The translations under genes were made by a program, and so were the position numbers. Of a stretch of DNA of 64,000 nucleotides, positions 39,367 through 47,619 are shown in pieces (position 1 is the stretch's first letter; each line of letters starts with the position of its first letter). The DNA is taken from contig NZ_JPRF03000032.1 of the NCBI RefSeq assembly GCF_001188955.3, forward strand, positions 186,001 through 250,000, read 5' to 3'. Below the pieces are notes generated by a model, which did not search any database, was not told the DNA's origin, and saw only the letters and a list, made by a program, of their open reading frames with translations. The stretch comes from Kitasatospora aureofaciens (GTDB lineage: Bacteria; Actinomycetota; Actinomycetes; Streptomycetales; Streptomycetaceae).

Positions 39367-41217
39367 TCAACTCTCTCGTTCCACCCGGTGCTGCCATTCC
39401 CGGGTGAACACCACCGACCCCGCCTCCAGCGCCCGCAGCTGCACCACGCTGATGAAGTGCCCGGCGTCGCAGCGCAGTTGCGTCCGGGTCTGGACGGTCA
39501 CGTCCCAGCCGAGGTCCGGCCGCTCCAGCCGCACGGTGCGGTCGGTGCGGGCCTGGGCGCTGAGCGGGGCGCCGGTGAGGATGCGGTAGGCGGTGACGGT
39601 GTGCTCGTCGCGGACCAGGCCGTCGGGGTGGGTGCGGGTGCCGTCGGTGGCGGGGGAGAGTTCGGTGCGCCATTCGTGGCGGCCGATGTCGTGCACGGTG
39701 AGGTGTTCGGGCCGGGCGGTGAGCGGTTCGGTGAGGTGGACGGCCAGTGGGTCGGGCAGCGAGGGGGTCTCGAAGGTGACGGGCGGGGCGCCGACGTCGG
39801 CCGCCAGGTGGCGGACCGGCAGGCTGAGGGTGGAGCGGGACGGGTCGAGGGCGTACCCGGTGTCGTCGGCGGGCGGCCACACCCAGGGCCAGTAGACGGA
39901 GGAGAACGCGAGCCGGAGCCGGTGTCCGGCCGGGACGGTCGCGGCGCAGGCGGCGAGCTCGACCTCGGCGTCCGGGCCGGCGGCGGTCAGCACGCCGCGG
40001 GTGAGCAGGGTGGAATCGCCGTCGGGGCCGACCGCGCACAGTCGCGCCACCACCTGGACGGGCCTGCTGTCGGAGCGCAGCCGCAGTCGCGCGACGGGGA
40101 TGCCCAGCAGTTCGACGGGCTCGGGCAGCGGCTGGGAGTCGAAGCAGACCGAGCGCCCGTCCTCCTCGCGCTGGTCCGGCGGCTGTTCGGCGGCGCGACC
40201 GTGCGAGACGTACGCGCCGGCGTTGAGGCCGGTGTGCTGGGGGGAGCGGACGTGGACGTAGCGGTCGTCGGAGGCGGTGCCGGCGGTGCGCAGCTGCCCG
40301 TCGAGGTTCCAGTGGATCTCCCGGACGTCGGGCGAGGGCCAGGCCTCGTCGCCGGTCCAGCGGGTGCTGATCCAGCTGCGCAGGGCCGGTTCCTTGGCGA
40401 CGCCGGTGTCGACGCCCCGCAGCCAGTGGTCCCACCAGCGCAGGGTCTCGGGCAGGGCGGCCTCGGGCAGGCCGTGCGGCCAGGGGCCGATCAGGGCGCG
40501 GGCGGTGGGGGACTCGGAGAGCAGGCGCAGCACGAAGGAGCAGGACGGGTCGCCCCAGCCGGCCACTGCGAGGACCGGGACGGACACCGGCACGGTGGTG
40601 TCCCCGGCGGCGAGCCAGGCGTCGACCGGGGGTTCCAGCGATTCGAGCCGGGCCAGCCAGCCGGGCCGCCAGGCGTCGCCGAGCCGGAGCGGGTCCGGGG
40701 GCAGGGCGGCGTCGGCGACCAGCGCGGTGAGCCGGGTGTGCAGGTCGGCGGCGAGGAGGGCGCCGCCGAGGCGGTGGCCGCCCTGGGGGCAGGCGGTGAC
40801 CGCCGCGCCGACGGTGTCCGGCACCCGGGCGGCGAGCCGCAGCGCGGTGGTCCCGGCGGCGCCGACGCCGAGCAGGCCGACCCGGCCGCTGCACCAGGGG
40901 CGGCGGGCGATCCAGTCGATGACGGCGGTGCCGTCGGCGAGTTCCTGTTCGTCGCCGGGTTCGCCGGGCAGGCCGCCGGAGTTGCCGTGGCCGCGGGTGT
41001 CGACCCGGACGGCGGCGTACCCGTGGCCGGCGTACCAGGGGTGGCGGCGGGCGTCCTCGGCGGCGGTGCGGTCGCCGAGGCGGTCGGCCGAGTACTCCAG
41101 CAGGGCGGGGACGGGCTCGCCGCCGACCGGGCGCCACACACGGGCGGCAAGCTCCGTGCCGTCGGGCAGCGGGATGCGGACGTCCTCGCGGGTGGTGTGG
41201 AAGGGGTACGACGGCAT
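39367..41217 (-). CDS. CocE/NonD-family hydrolase homologue lacking the catalytic serine
   Basis: The 616-aa protein has the CocE architecture: an alpha/beta-hydrolase domain (about 1-290), a helical cap and a jelly-roll C-terminal domain (about 330-600). DTRGHGNSGG, AVAGWGDPS (acid) and LIGPWPHG (histidine) are conserved. The nucleophile elbow, normally G-x-S-x-G-G, reads GVGAAG, with Gly119 (codon 40861-40863) in place of serine. It is probably not a standard esterase. The start is the ATG MPSYPFHTTRE, with a GTG-frame extension four codons upstream. Confidence 0.88.
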   Translation of the reverse strand: MPSYPFHTTREDVRIPLPDGTELAARVWRPVGGEPVPALLEYSADRLGDRTAAEDARRHPWYAGHGYAAVRVDTRGHGNSGGLPGEPGDEQELADGTAVIDWIARRPWCSGRVGLLGVGAAGTTALRLAARVPDTVGAAVTACPQGGHRLGGALLAADLHTRLTALVADAALPPDPLRLGDAWRPGWLARLESLEPPVDAWLAAGDTTVPVSVPVLAVAGWGDPSCSFVLRLLSESPTARALIGPWPHGLPEAALPETLRWWDHWLRGVDTGVAKEPALRSWISTRWTGDEAWPSPDVREIHWNLDGQLRTAGTASDDRYVHVRSPQHTGLNAGAYVSHGRAAEQPPDQREEDGRSVCFDSQPLPEPVELLGIPVARLRLRSDSRPVQVVARLCAVGPDGDSTLLTRGVLTAAGPDAEVELAACAATVPAGHRLRLAFSSVYWPWVWPPADDTGYALDPSRSTLSLPVRHLAADVGAPPVTFETPSLPDPLAVHLTEPLTARPEHLTVHDIGRHEWRTELSPATDGTRTHPDGLVRDEHTVTAYRILTGAPLSAQARTDRTVRLERPDLGWDVTVQTRTQLRCDAGHFISVVQLRALEAGSVVFTREWQHRVERES

Positions 41218-41289
41218 GGCCGCTCCCATCGAATCCCGGGCCGGTGAGCGCCGAGCGGCCGGGGGCGCGGAGGGGATCGCGCCGTGGGC

Positions 41290-41343
41290 GTCGGCATTCC
41301 GACCCTGGGTGAGGAGGTCGGCATTCCGACCCTAGGGGAGGAA
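41290..41343. repeat. 27-bp tandem direct repeat, each unit with an inner palindrome
   Basis: Units 41290-41316 and 41317-41343 match at 24 of 27 positions. Each begins with GTCGG catt CCGAC. They lie 73 bp upstream of the CocE-like gene start and about 115 bp from the Nur-type box of the divergent nickel permease. They look like paired regulator sites. Confidence 0.65.
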
Positions 41344-41456
41344 GCGCCCGATTTCCTGACGAAGGCCCCGCGGCGGTGATGCCCCGGAAGCGCGCGGCGG
41401 TGGGTCGCGCGCCCCCGGCCTGCGCCGTCGTGGATCGGTTCGCCGCCGTCCGGCAT

Positions 41457-41473
41457 TTGCGCATGACTTGCAA
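41457..41473 (+). promoter_or_regulatory. Nur-type nickel regulator box
   Basis: TTGCGC, 5 nt, then TTGCAA matches the Streptomyces Nur operator form ttGCaa-n5-ttGCaa. It lies 63 bp upstream of the nickel permease ATG, as expected for nickel-dependent repression of uptake. Confidence 0.7.
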
Positions 41474-41535
41474 CTGCTCGCCCGAGCGGGGAAAGATGGC
41501 CCAGCTCCGCCCGGATCACCCGAAAGGACCACAGG

Positions 41536-42672
41536 ATGCCCAGCACCGCCCCGGGTGCCCCGGCAGGCGCCGCACCCGTCAGATGGCGCGACCGGCTCAC
41601 CCGTGAGGAGTGGATCCGGCTGGCCGGGATGGGCGGCTTCATCCTCGCGCTGCACGTCATCGGCTGGTTCACCCTGCTCGCCCTGGTCGCGCCCGAGCAC
41701 TACGACGTCGGTGGCCAGGTGTTCGGCGCGGGCATGGGCCTGACCGCCTACACCCTCGGGATGCGGCACGCCTTCGACGCGGACCACATCGCGGCGATCG
41801 ACAACACCACCCGCAAGCTGATGGGCCAGGGGAAGCGGCCGCTGTCGGTCGGCTTCTGGTTCTCGCTCGGGCACTCCTCGATCGTCTTCGGCCTGTGCGC
41901 GCTGCTGGCCTTCGGCATCCGCACGCTCGCCGACCAGGTGGAGGCGGACGACTCGACCCTGCACCGAATGACCGGCCTGATCGGCACCACCGTCTCCGGC
42001 TCGTTCCTGCTGCTGCTCGGTCTGATCAACCTGGGCGCCTTCAACGGGATCCTGCGGGTGTTCCGCCGGATGCGCCTGGGCGAGTATGACGAGGCCGAGC
42101 TGGAGCGCCAGTTGGAGCGGCGCGGGCTGATGAACCGGATCCTCGGCAAGGTCACCCGGGCGGTGAGCAAGTCCTGGCACATGTACCCGGTGGGCCTGCT
42201 GTTCGGCCTGGGCTTCGACACCGCCACCGAGGTGTCCCTGCTGGTGCTGGCGGGCGGCGCGGCGGCCTTCTCGCTGCCCTGGTACGCGCTGCTGACGCTG
42301 CCGATCCTGTTCGCGGCGGGGATGAGCCTGCTGGACACCATCGACGGCTCGTTCATGAACTTCGCCTACGAGTGGGCGTTCTCCAAGCCGGTCCGCAAGA
42401 TCTACTACAACCTGACCGTCACCGGGCTGTCGGTGCTGGTCGCGCTGGTCATCGGCCTGGTCGAGCTGATCGGCCTGCTCGGCGAGAAGCTGGACATCAC
42501 CAGCGGGCCGATCGCCTGGATCGGCGACCTGGACCTGAACTTCGTCGGCTACGCGATCGTCGGCCTGTTCGTGCTGACCTGGATCGGGGCGATCGCGTTC
42601 TGGAAGTTCGGCAAGGTCGAGGAGAAGTGGTCGGCCGGGCTGGCGGCCGCCTCCGCCGCAGAGGCGGAATAG
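41536..42672 (+). CDS. nickel/cobalt permease (NiCoT, HoxN/NixA family)
   Basis: The 378-aa integral membrane protein has about eight helices and all NiCoT signatures: RHAFDADHIAAIDNTTR, SLGHSSIVF, LFGLGFDTATEVSLL and GMSLLDTIDGSFMNFAY. It takes up Ni2+ or Co2+ for enzymes such as urease, Ni-superoxide dismutase or hydrogenase. AAGGA lies upstream of the ATG at good spacing. A Nur box sits in its promoter region. It may feed the urease-like proteins at 5.6-8.1 kb. Confidence 0.95.
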   Translation: MPSTAPGAPAGAAPVRWRDRLTREEWIRLAGMGGFILALHVIGWFTLLALVAPEHYDVGGQVFGAGMGLTAYTLGMRHAFDADHIAAIDNTTRKLMGQGKRPLSVGFWFSLGHSSIVFGLCALLAFGIRTLADQVEADDSTLHRMTGLIGTTVSGSFLLLLGLINLGAFNGILRVFRRMRLGEYDEAELERQLERRGLMNRILGKVTRAVSKSWHMYPVGLLFGLGFDTATEVSLLVLAGGAAAFSLPWYALLTLPILFAAGMSLLDTIDGSFMNFAYEWAFSKPVRKIYYNLTVTGLSVLVALVIGLVELIGLLGEKLDITSGPIAWIGDLDLNFVGYAIVGLFVLTWIGAIAFWKFGKVEEKWSAGLAAASAAEAE

Positions 42673-42695
42673 CCGCGGAAAAGCGCCGAACGCAA

Positions 42696-42736
42696 CCGAG
42701 GGGCCGGTGACCGGGGTCTGGTCATCGGCCCCTCGG
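42696..42736 (+). terminator. 17-bp stem-loop terminator
   Basis: Arms 42696-42712 and 42720-42736 pair with one G-T position over a 7-nt loop, 23 bp after the permease stop. Confidence 0.85.
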
Positions 42737-42795
42737 GGTCTTTCCGGAGCCCCGTGCCGTCGTTCGGGACCTTCCGGAGCCCGTTGCCGCCGTGG

Positions 42796-43734
42796 TTACC
42801 TCAGCGCGGCGAGGACCGCGTTCGCCATCACCTGCTCGCCGGTCGCGTTCGGGTGGAACGGCACGGCGGGCGAGCCGGGCAGCGCGCCCTCGATCCAGCG
42901 GTCGTCGGAGCAGACGTCGTGTCCGCGGGTCGGCGTCGCGGTGTCCACGTACGTCGCGCCGTTGGCGGCCGCGGTGGACTTCAGGGCGGCGTTCAGCTTG
43001 TTGAGCACCCCGTACATGTACTCGACGTCGCCCGGCGTCACCGGCTGGCGCAGGATGCACGCGGAGCCGTCGGCGGGCAGCACGGACGGGTAACCGACCA
43101 GCAGCACCCGGGCCCCGGGCGCCTTGGCGTGGATCTGCTGGAGGGTGGTGGCGATCTGCGGGGCGATGGTGGTGGTGACCCGCTCGGCCAGGTCGTCGTT
43201 GCCGTACTGCCAGGACCAGGTGTTCCAGTCCCAGTAGCCGTGGTGGTAGACGTCCTTGCAGGGCGTGCCGAGCGGGTTGACGGTCGCGCCGGCGATGCAG
43301 GTGGCGACCAGCTCGCCGAGGCCGAGGTCGCTGGCGGCGAGGTCGTTGCCGCCGATCCCGAGGGTGACCAGGTCGGTGTCGGCGGTCACCGAGTCCAGCT
43401 GCGGGTCGTTGACCCGGATGAAGGCGTCGTACTGCGGCTGGGTCATGGCCTTGACCTTGGCGGCCGCGCAGGTGACGTCGGTGTAGGCGCCGGCCTCGAG
43501 CGAGGCGGCGACCAGGTGGCCGTAGTTGTGGTCGGAGCGCAGGCACAGGCCGGCCGACTGGCCGGGCACGCCGGCGCCGGCGGCGTAGGAGTCGCCGAGG
43601 GCCACGTAGTGCTTCGGGGCGGGGATGGCGGCCTGGGCGGTGGTGGAGGTGAGCGCGAGGGCTGCACCGACGGCGACGGCGGCGAGCACGCTCGAATTGC
43701 GGAGTCGCCGGGAATTCCGGGCAGGGCGGAGCAC
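42796..43734 (-). CDS. secreted SGNH/GDSL hydrolase (lipase-like)
   Basis: The 312-aa precursor has a signal peptide (ending near TTAQAA, residue 35). The SGNH blocks are present: ALGDSYAAG (nucleophile Ser), block III GIGGNDLAAS, and block V FHPNATGEQ with the catalytic histidine. Six cysteines fit disulfide bonds in an extracellular enzyme, as in Streptomyces SGNH lipases. AGGAGG lies 4 nt before the GTG start. Confidence 0.93.
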   Translation of the reverse strand: MLRPARNSRRLRNSSVLAAVAVGAALALTSTTAQAAIPAPKHYVALGDSYAAGAGVPGQSAGLCLRSDHNYGHLVAASLEAGAYTDVTCAAAKVKAMTQPQYDAFIRVNDPQLDSVTADTDLVTLGIGGNDLAASDLGLGELVATCIAGATVNPLGTPCKDVYHHGYWDWNTWSWQYGNDDLAERVTTTIAPQIATTLQQIHAKAPGARVLLVGYPSVLPADGSACILRQPVTPGDVEYMYGVLNKLNAALKSTAAANGATYVDTATPTRGHDVCSDDRWIEGALPGSPAVPFHPNATGEQVMANAVLAALR

Positions 43735-43883
43735 GGTTCCTCCTGGGGGAGAGAAACGAAGGGTGGGGGGTCGTGCCGAGCCGGGCCACAGCTACTCGCA
43801 GGTAAGTTACTGCCAGGTTTCGGCGGCGTCCATGCTTTCGACGGAAATTCCGGAAAACCCGTCAGATGGCACCGGGTGACATT

Positions 43884-43943
43884 TCGAATTCCGCTCCACC
43901 GTGTTTCGAAAACAACTCCGATACGCGGTGGAGCGGAATTCGA
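43884..43943. repeat. 18-bp perfect inverted repeat with 24-nt loop
   Basis: TCGAATTCCGCTCCACCG (43884-43901) recurs as its exact complement at 43926-43943. The region is upstream of the GDSL gene and downstream of the signal-peptidase-like gene. The long loop is unusual for a terminator. It could be a structured leader, a terminator, or a relic of a mobile element end. Confidence 0.7.
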
Positions 43944-43980
43944 GCGCCGGTCGAGGCCGGTCGAGTCGGTCGACGCGAGT

Positions 43981-44040
43981 CGAGAGGGACGCCAGCCGAG
44001 AGGGACGCCAGCCGAGAGGGACGTCAGTCGAGGGGGACGG
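43981..44040. repeat. 16-bp tandem repeat (about 3.7 units)
   Basis: Units at 43981, 43997, 44013 and a partial one at 44029 share CGAGAGGGACGCCAGC. The last unit overlaps the final codons of the signal-peptidase-like gene. The first two units are identical. Confidence 0.75.
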
Positions 44041-44695
44041 CCGGAGCGCGGCGCCGGGCGGCGGCGAAGGAGGCGATGACCACCGAGCCGAGCACCCCGA
44101 AGACGGTGAGCAGGGCGCCGAGCACCATCAGCAGCGCCGCGCCGATCAGCTTGCCGGGCAGGGCGGGGGAGTCGTTGCCGGAGTGCCAGACCACGCGGTC
44201 GCCGGTGAGTGCGGCGAGGTCGACGGTGCCCTGGTGGCCGTCGTCCAGGTGGAGCCGGGAGTCGGTCGCGGTGGCCCGCCGGTCCCCCATCAGGAAGGCC
44301 CGTCCGGGCGGGACGGTGACGTCGAAGTCGCGCCGGCAGGTGTCGGACTGCCGGTCGGCCGGGTCGTCCAGCGGCTGCCCGTCGAGGCTGAGCCGCCCGC
44401 CGGCGCACGTGATGCGCTGGCCGCCGAGGGCCGTCACCCGGAACACGGGGGAGCCCTGGAGGCCCCAGGGGGAGTCGGCGATGTAGATCTCGCCGCGCCG
44501 GACGTCCGCCGCCGCGACCTTGTCGGCCAGCATCCGGTCGCCCGGGCGGAGCACCGGTTCCATCGCCGTGCCGTCCATGCGGTGGACGGAGTAGCCGCCG
44601 GTGAGGACCACCGAGAGCCCGAGCGCCCCGCACAGGATGCCGGCCACCGCCACGGCCACCGCGAACCACAGGCCCCGGGCCCTCCGTTTCGGCAT
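44024..44695 (-). CDS. signal peptidase I (S26) paralogue without the Ser/Lys dyad
   Basis: The 223-aa protein has an N-terminal helix (about 9-32), an S26 catalytic-domain fold and a C-terminal helix (about 180-205), the layout of Streptomyces Sip proteins. The box D motif MGDRRATATDSR is present. The nucleophile motif, normally G-x-S-M-x-P, reads DGTAMEP, with Ala44 for serine. The K-R-V motif reads VFRV, with Phe85 for the general-base lysine. It should not cleave signal peptides. It may bind precursors or regulate other peptidases. GAGGA lies 8 nt upstream of the ATG. Confidence 0.85.
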   Translation of the reverse strand: MPKRRARGLWFAVAVAVAGILCGALGLSVVLTGGYSVHRMDGTAMEPVLRPGDRMLADKVAAADVRRGEIYIADSPWGLQGSPVFRVTALGGQRITCAGGRLSLDGQPLDDPADRQSDTCRRDFDVTVPPGRAFLMGDRRATATDSRLHLDDGHQGTVDLAALTGDRVVWHSGNDSPALPGKLIGAALLMVLGALLTVFGVLGSVVIASFAAARRRAPAVPLD

Positions 44696-44846
44696 TCGCC
44701 CGTTCCTCTTTCCTCGGCCGTTCGTCGGTCGGATCCTATTCCAGGCCGATCGGGTGGCCCTCGGAGGCCTGCGGCCTGACAGGTACAGTTCCGGTGCAGA
44801 GCGTGCCGTCGACCGGGGCCGCCGACCAGGAGGGGGACCAGAGCGG

Positions 44847-45299
44847 ATGAGCCGCCGAGACCGTGACCGCGAGGGTGGCCGTGACCGTGACGGCAAGGGC
44901 GGCCGTGGCCGGGACGGCAGGCGGGGCACCGGTTCCCCGGTGACCGTCACCGTCTGCCGGGGCTGCTGCTGCGGCACCGAGGCGAAGCACCCGGGGGTGG
45001 ACCACGCGGGGCAGTACGAGCGGCTGCGGACGGCTGTCGGCTCGGCCGGCCGGGTCCGGGCCGTCACGTGCCTGGACGTGTGCACCCAGTCCAACGTGGT
45101 GGTGGTCGGCCCGTCCAGCGAGGGGCGGGCGGCGGGTGGCCGTCCGGTCTGGCTCGGCTTCGTGCTGATGGACGAGATGATCGACGACATAGCGGCCTGG
45201 GCGCACGCGGGCGGGCCCGGCCTCGCCGACCCGCCCGGGCTGCTCGACCTCCAGCTGATCTCGGTCTCCCGCCGGGTCCGCGAGGGCCTCGCGGAGTGA
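44847..45299 (+). CDS. thioredoxin-like [2Fe-2S] ferredoxin-domain protein
   Basis: The 150-aa protein has a charged low-complexity start (repeated RDRD and GK units), then a thioredoxin-fold ferredoxin domain with cysteines in TVCRGCCCG and AVTCLDVCTQSN, consistent with [2Fe-2S] ligation. A C-terminal helical region follows (LMDEMIDDIAAWAHAGGPG). It may be an electron carrier. It is divergent from the signal-peptidase-like gene. Confidence 0.85.
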   Translation: MSRRDRDREGGRDRDGKGGRGRDGRRGTGSPVTVTVCRGCCCGTEAKHPGVDHAGQYERLRTAVGSAGRVRAVTCLDVCTQSNVVVVGPSSEGRAAGGRPVWLGFVLMDEMIDDIAAWAHAGGPGLADPPGLLDLQLISVSRRVREGLAE

Positions 45300-45434
45300 C
45301 CGACCGCCACTGAGCCGCCGCCACCGGCCGGCCGCCACTGACTTTTCGTCAGTTGCGCGACCCGGGACGGCTTCGAGGTCGGCCCACTACCATGACCGGT
45401 GGCATCCAGCGGTTCCGCGCGAAGGAGGAAGACG

Positions 45435-45689
45435 ATGACGACGGTCTGCCGCATCTGCGCGGGCACCGGCCGCACCGCCGGCCTCAACTGCCGCACCTGC
45501 CAGGGCACCGGCACCACCGAGGTGGGCGGCGGGGGCGGCAACTGCTTCCTCTGTGACGGCACCGGGGTGTACGTCCGCTACCGGGTGGACGCGACCGGGG
45601 CCAAGCAGGCCTACCGGGACGAGATCTGCCGCACCTGCGACGGCACCGGCAACCGGTCCGCGAACCTCTGGGACGAACCCTCCACCTGA
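45435..45689 (+). CDS. small DnaJ-type zinc-finger protein (84 aa)
   Basis: Four CxxC units of the C-x-x-C-x-G-x-G type (CRICAGTG, CRTCQGTG, CFLCDGTG, CRTCDGTG) make it essentially a free-standing DnaJ cysteine-rich domain, without J-domain or substrate-binding parts. Two zinc ions should be bound. AAGGAGG lies 6 nt before the ATG, which sets the start 12 codons inside the longer frame. It could be a chaperone accessory or a redox sensor. Confidence 0.88.
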   Translation: MTTVCRICAGTGRTAGLNCRTCQGTGTTEVGGGGGNCFLCDGTGVYVRYRVDATGAKQAYRDEICRTCDGTGNRSANLWDEPST

Positions 45690-45696
45690 CCCCCCC

Positions 45697-45712
45697 TCCG
45701 GCACCCGCCGGA
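45697..45712 (+). terminator. short stem-loop after the zinc-finger gene
   Basis: TCCGGC accc GCCGGA, 7 bp past the stop. It is extended by partial C/G pairing outside. Moderate strength. Confidence 0.4.
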
Positions 45713-45819
45713 TCGAGGGGTGAGCCGGGGAGATGATCCGTCATCTTTCTGATACGGACATGTTCTTTACTGATTCGTGACCCAGCGTTGGTGTTCGAGT
45801 GGCGGAGGCGCTGACGCCC

Positions 45820-45852
45820 GTTCACCGGGAGTCCGTGTGCGGTCAACGCACC
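45820..45852 (+). promoter_or_regulatory. candidate PHO box (three 11-nt units)
   Basis: GTTCACCGGGA is followed at 11-nt spacing by GTCCGTGTGCG and GTCAACGCACC. The first heptamer is a perfect PhoP direct-repeat unit, the third is close, and the second is weak. It ends 18 bp before the phosphatase start. Confidence 0.5.
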
Positions 45853-45870
45853 GCTGACAGAGTCCCGCGC

Positions 45871-47538
45871 ATGGATATCCCCAACATGGGCGTGCCGGCC
45901 AAGCTTGCCGACCGCATGAGCATGGCCGAGCAGCACGAGTACCTGCGGGCCCGCTTCTCCCGCCGTCGGATGCTGCGCGCCGGCGCGGTGACCGTGGGCG
46001 CCGTCGCCGTCGGCGGTGCACTCGGCAGTGCGCCGGCCTTCGCCGCCCCGGCCGGTCCCCAGCTGCTGACCGGCGCCACGACGGCCGGGATCGACGGCGC
46101 GCTGGTCGCGCCGATCGGCCGCCACCTCCAGTTCGGCGCCGAGCCGGACACCCAGTTCCGCATCTCCTGGCAGGTGCCGGCGCCGGTCAAGAAGCCGTTC
46201 CTGCGCTTCGGCAAGCACCCGTGGGAGCTCAGTCACAAGGTCCAGGCCGAGGTCCGCGCCCTGCACACCCCGGCGCTGACCCCGAACAGCCAGCCGGTGG
46301 ACCAGTACTACCTGCACGTGGCGCTGGAGGACCTCCACCCCGACACCACCTACTACTACGGCGTCGGCCACGAGGGCTTCGACCCGGCCTCGCAGCAGCA
46401 GATCTCCACCCTGCACACCTTCCGCACCGCGCCCTCCCGCGACCACCGCTGGGGCAAGGTGTACGAGCCGTTCACCTTCACCGCCTTCGGCGACCAGGGC
46501 GTCAGCGCCCACGCGGCCGGCAACGACAACATCATCAGGGCCCAGAAGCCGGCGTTCCACCTGCACGCCGGCGACATCTGCTACGCCGACCCGGCCGGTT
46601 CCGGCACCGACCCGGACAAGTCCGTCTTCAACGCGAGGACCTGGGACGACTTCCTGGTCCAGACCGAGACGGTCGCCGCCGACATCCCGTGGATGGTCGC
46701 GTACGGCAACCACGACATCGAGGCCTGGTACTCGCCCAACGGCTACGGCGGCGAGAACAGCCGCTTCTTCCTGCCGGACAACGGCCCGGACCCGCGCAAG
46801 GTCCCCGGCGTCTACACCTTCCGCTACAAGAACGTCGGCGTCATCTCGCTGGACGCCAACGACGTCTCCTACGAGATCCCGGCCAACCTGGGCATCTCGG
46901 CGAACCAGCAGACCAAGTGGCTGGAGCGCACCCTCAAGGACCTGCGGAGCGACGAGACCGTCGACTTCGTCGTGGTCTTCTTCCACCACTGCGCCTTCTC
47001 CACCACCGTCGCCCACGCCTCCGAGGGCGGCGTCCGCGAGGCCTGGGTGCCGCTGTTCGAGAAGTACCGGGTGGACCTGGTCATCAACGGCCACAACCAC
47101 ATCTACGAGCGCACCGACGCCATCCTCGGCAACAAGGTCTCCAAGCAGGTGCCGAGCGGCGCCACCATCGAGCCCGCCAAGGACGGCGTGGTCTACGTGA
47201 CCGCGGGCGCGGCCGGCCGCAGCCTGTACAAGTTCGACGTGCCGGACACCTACGAGGGGCACGAGAACCACCAGGACGAGGTGAAGACCTACTACTGGGG
47301 CAAGGGCAGGGTGAAGGTCCCGGAGACCATCCAGTGGTCGCGGGTGCGCTACACCGGCTACTCCTTCATCAAGGTCGACGTCACCCCGGCCCACCTGGGG
47401 CAGAAGTCGGTCATGAAGGTCACCGCGCTGGCCGAGAACGGCACGCAGATCGACAACTACACGATCCTGCGCAAGGTCGGCGAGGGCTGGGACTCCAGCG
47501 GCGACGACGACGGGCAGGGCGGCGGCTGGGGCTGGTAG
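45871..47538 (+). CDS. Tat-exported purple-acid-phosphatase-like metallophosphoesterase
   Basis: The 555-aa precursor has a long n-region and a Tat motif (FSRRRMLRAGAVTVGAVAVG, cleavage near AFAAPAG). A fibronectin-like domain precedes the metallophosphoesterase domain, with FTAFGDQG, HAGDICYAD, YGNHDIEAW, VVFFHHCAF and INGHNHIYER as metal ligands. It should release phosphate from organic esters outside the cell. The start is ATG MDIPNMG. A PHO-box-like sequence just upstream suggests induction under phosphate starvation. It ends with a Gly/Trp-rich tail. Confidence 0.93.
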   Translation: MDIPNMGVPAKLADRMSMAEQHEYLRARFSRRRMLRAGAVTVGAVAVGGALGSAPAFAAPAGPQLLTGATTAGIDGALVAPIGRHLQFGAEPDTQFRISWQVPAPVKKPFLRFGKHPWELSHKVQAEVRALHTPALTPNSQPVDQYYLHVALEDLHPDTTYYYGVGHEGFDPASQQQISTLHTFRTAPSRDHRWGKVYEPFTFTAFGDQGVSAHAAGNDNIIRAQKPAFHLHAGDICYADPAGSGTDPDKSVFNARTWDDFLVQTETVAADIPWMVAYGNHDIEAWYSPNGYGGENSRFFLPDNGPDPRKVPGVYTFRYKNVGVISLDANDVSYEIPANLGISANQQTKWLERTLKDLRSDETVDFVVVFFHHCAFSTTVAHASEGGVREAWVPLFEKYRVDLVINGHNHIYERTDAILGNKVSKQVPSGATIEPAKDGVVYVTAGAAGRSLYKFDVPDTYEGHENHQDEVKTYYWGKGRVKVPETIQWSRVRYTGYSFIKVDVTPAHLGQKSVMKVTALAENGTQIDNYTILRKVGEGWDSSGDDDGQGGGWGW

Positions 47539-47587
47539 TCCCCGATCGGCTCGTTTCCGATCGGCTCGGCCCCGAGCGGTCCGGTGC

Positions 47588-47619
47588 GGCCCCGGCGCTG
47601 GAGGTTCAGCGCCGGGGCC
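47588..47619. terminator. 13-bp perfect stem-loop overlapping the YnfA stop
   Basis: GGCCCCGGCGCTG and CAGCGCCGGGGCC pair over a 6-nt loop. It serves the phosphatase gene and includes the last codons of the convergent ynfA-type gene. Confidence 0.8.
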
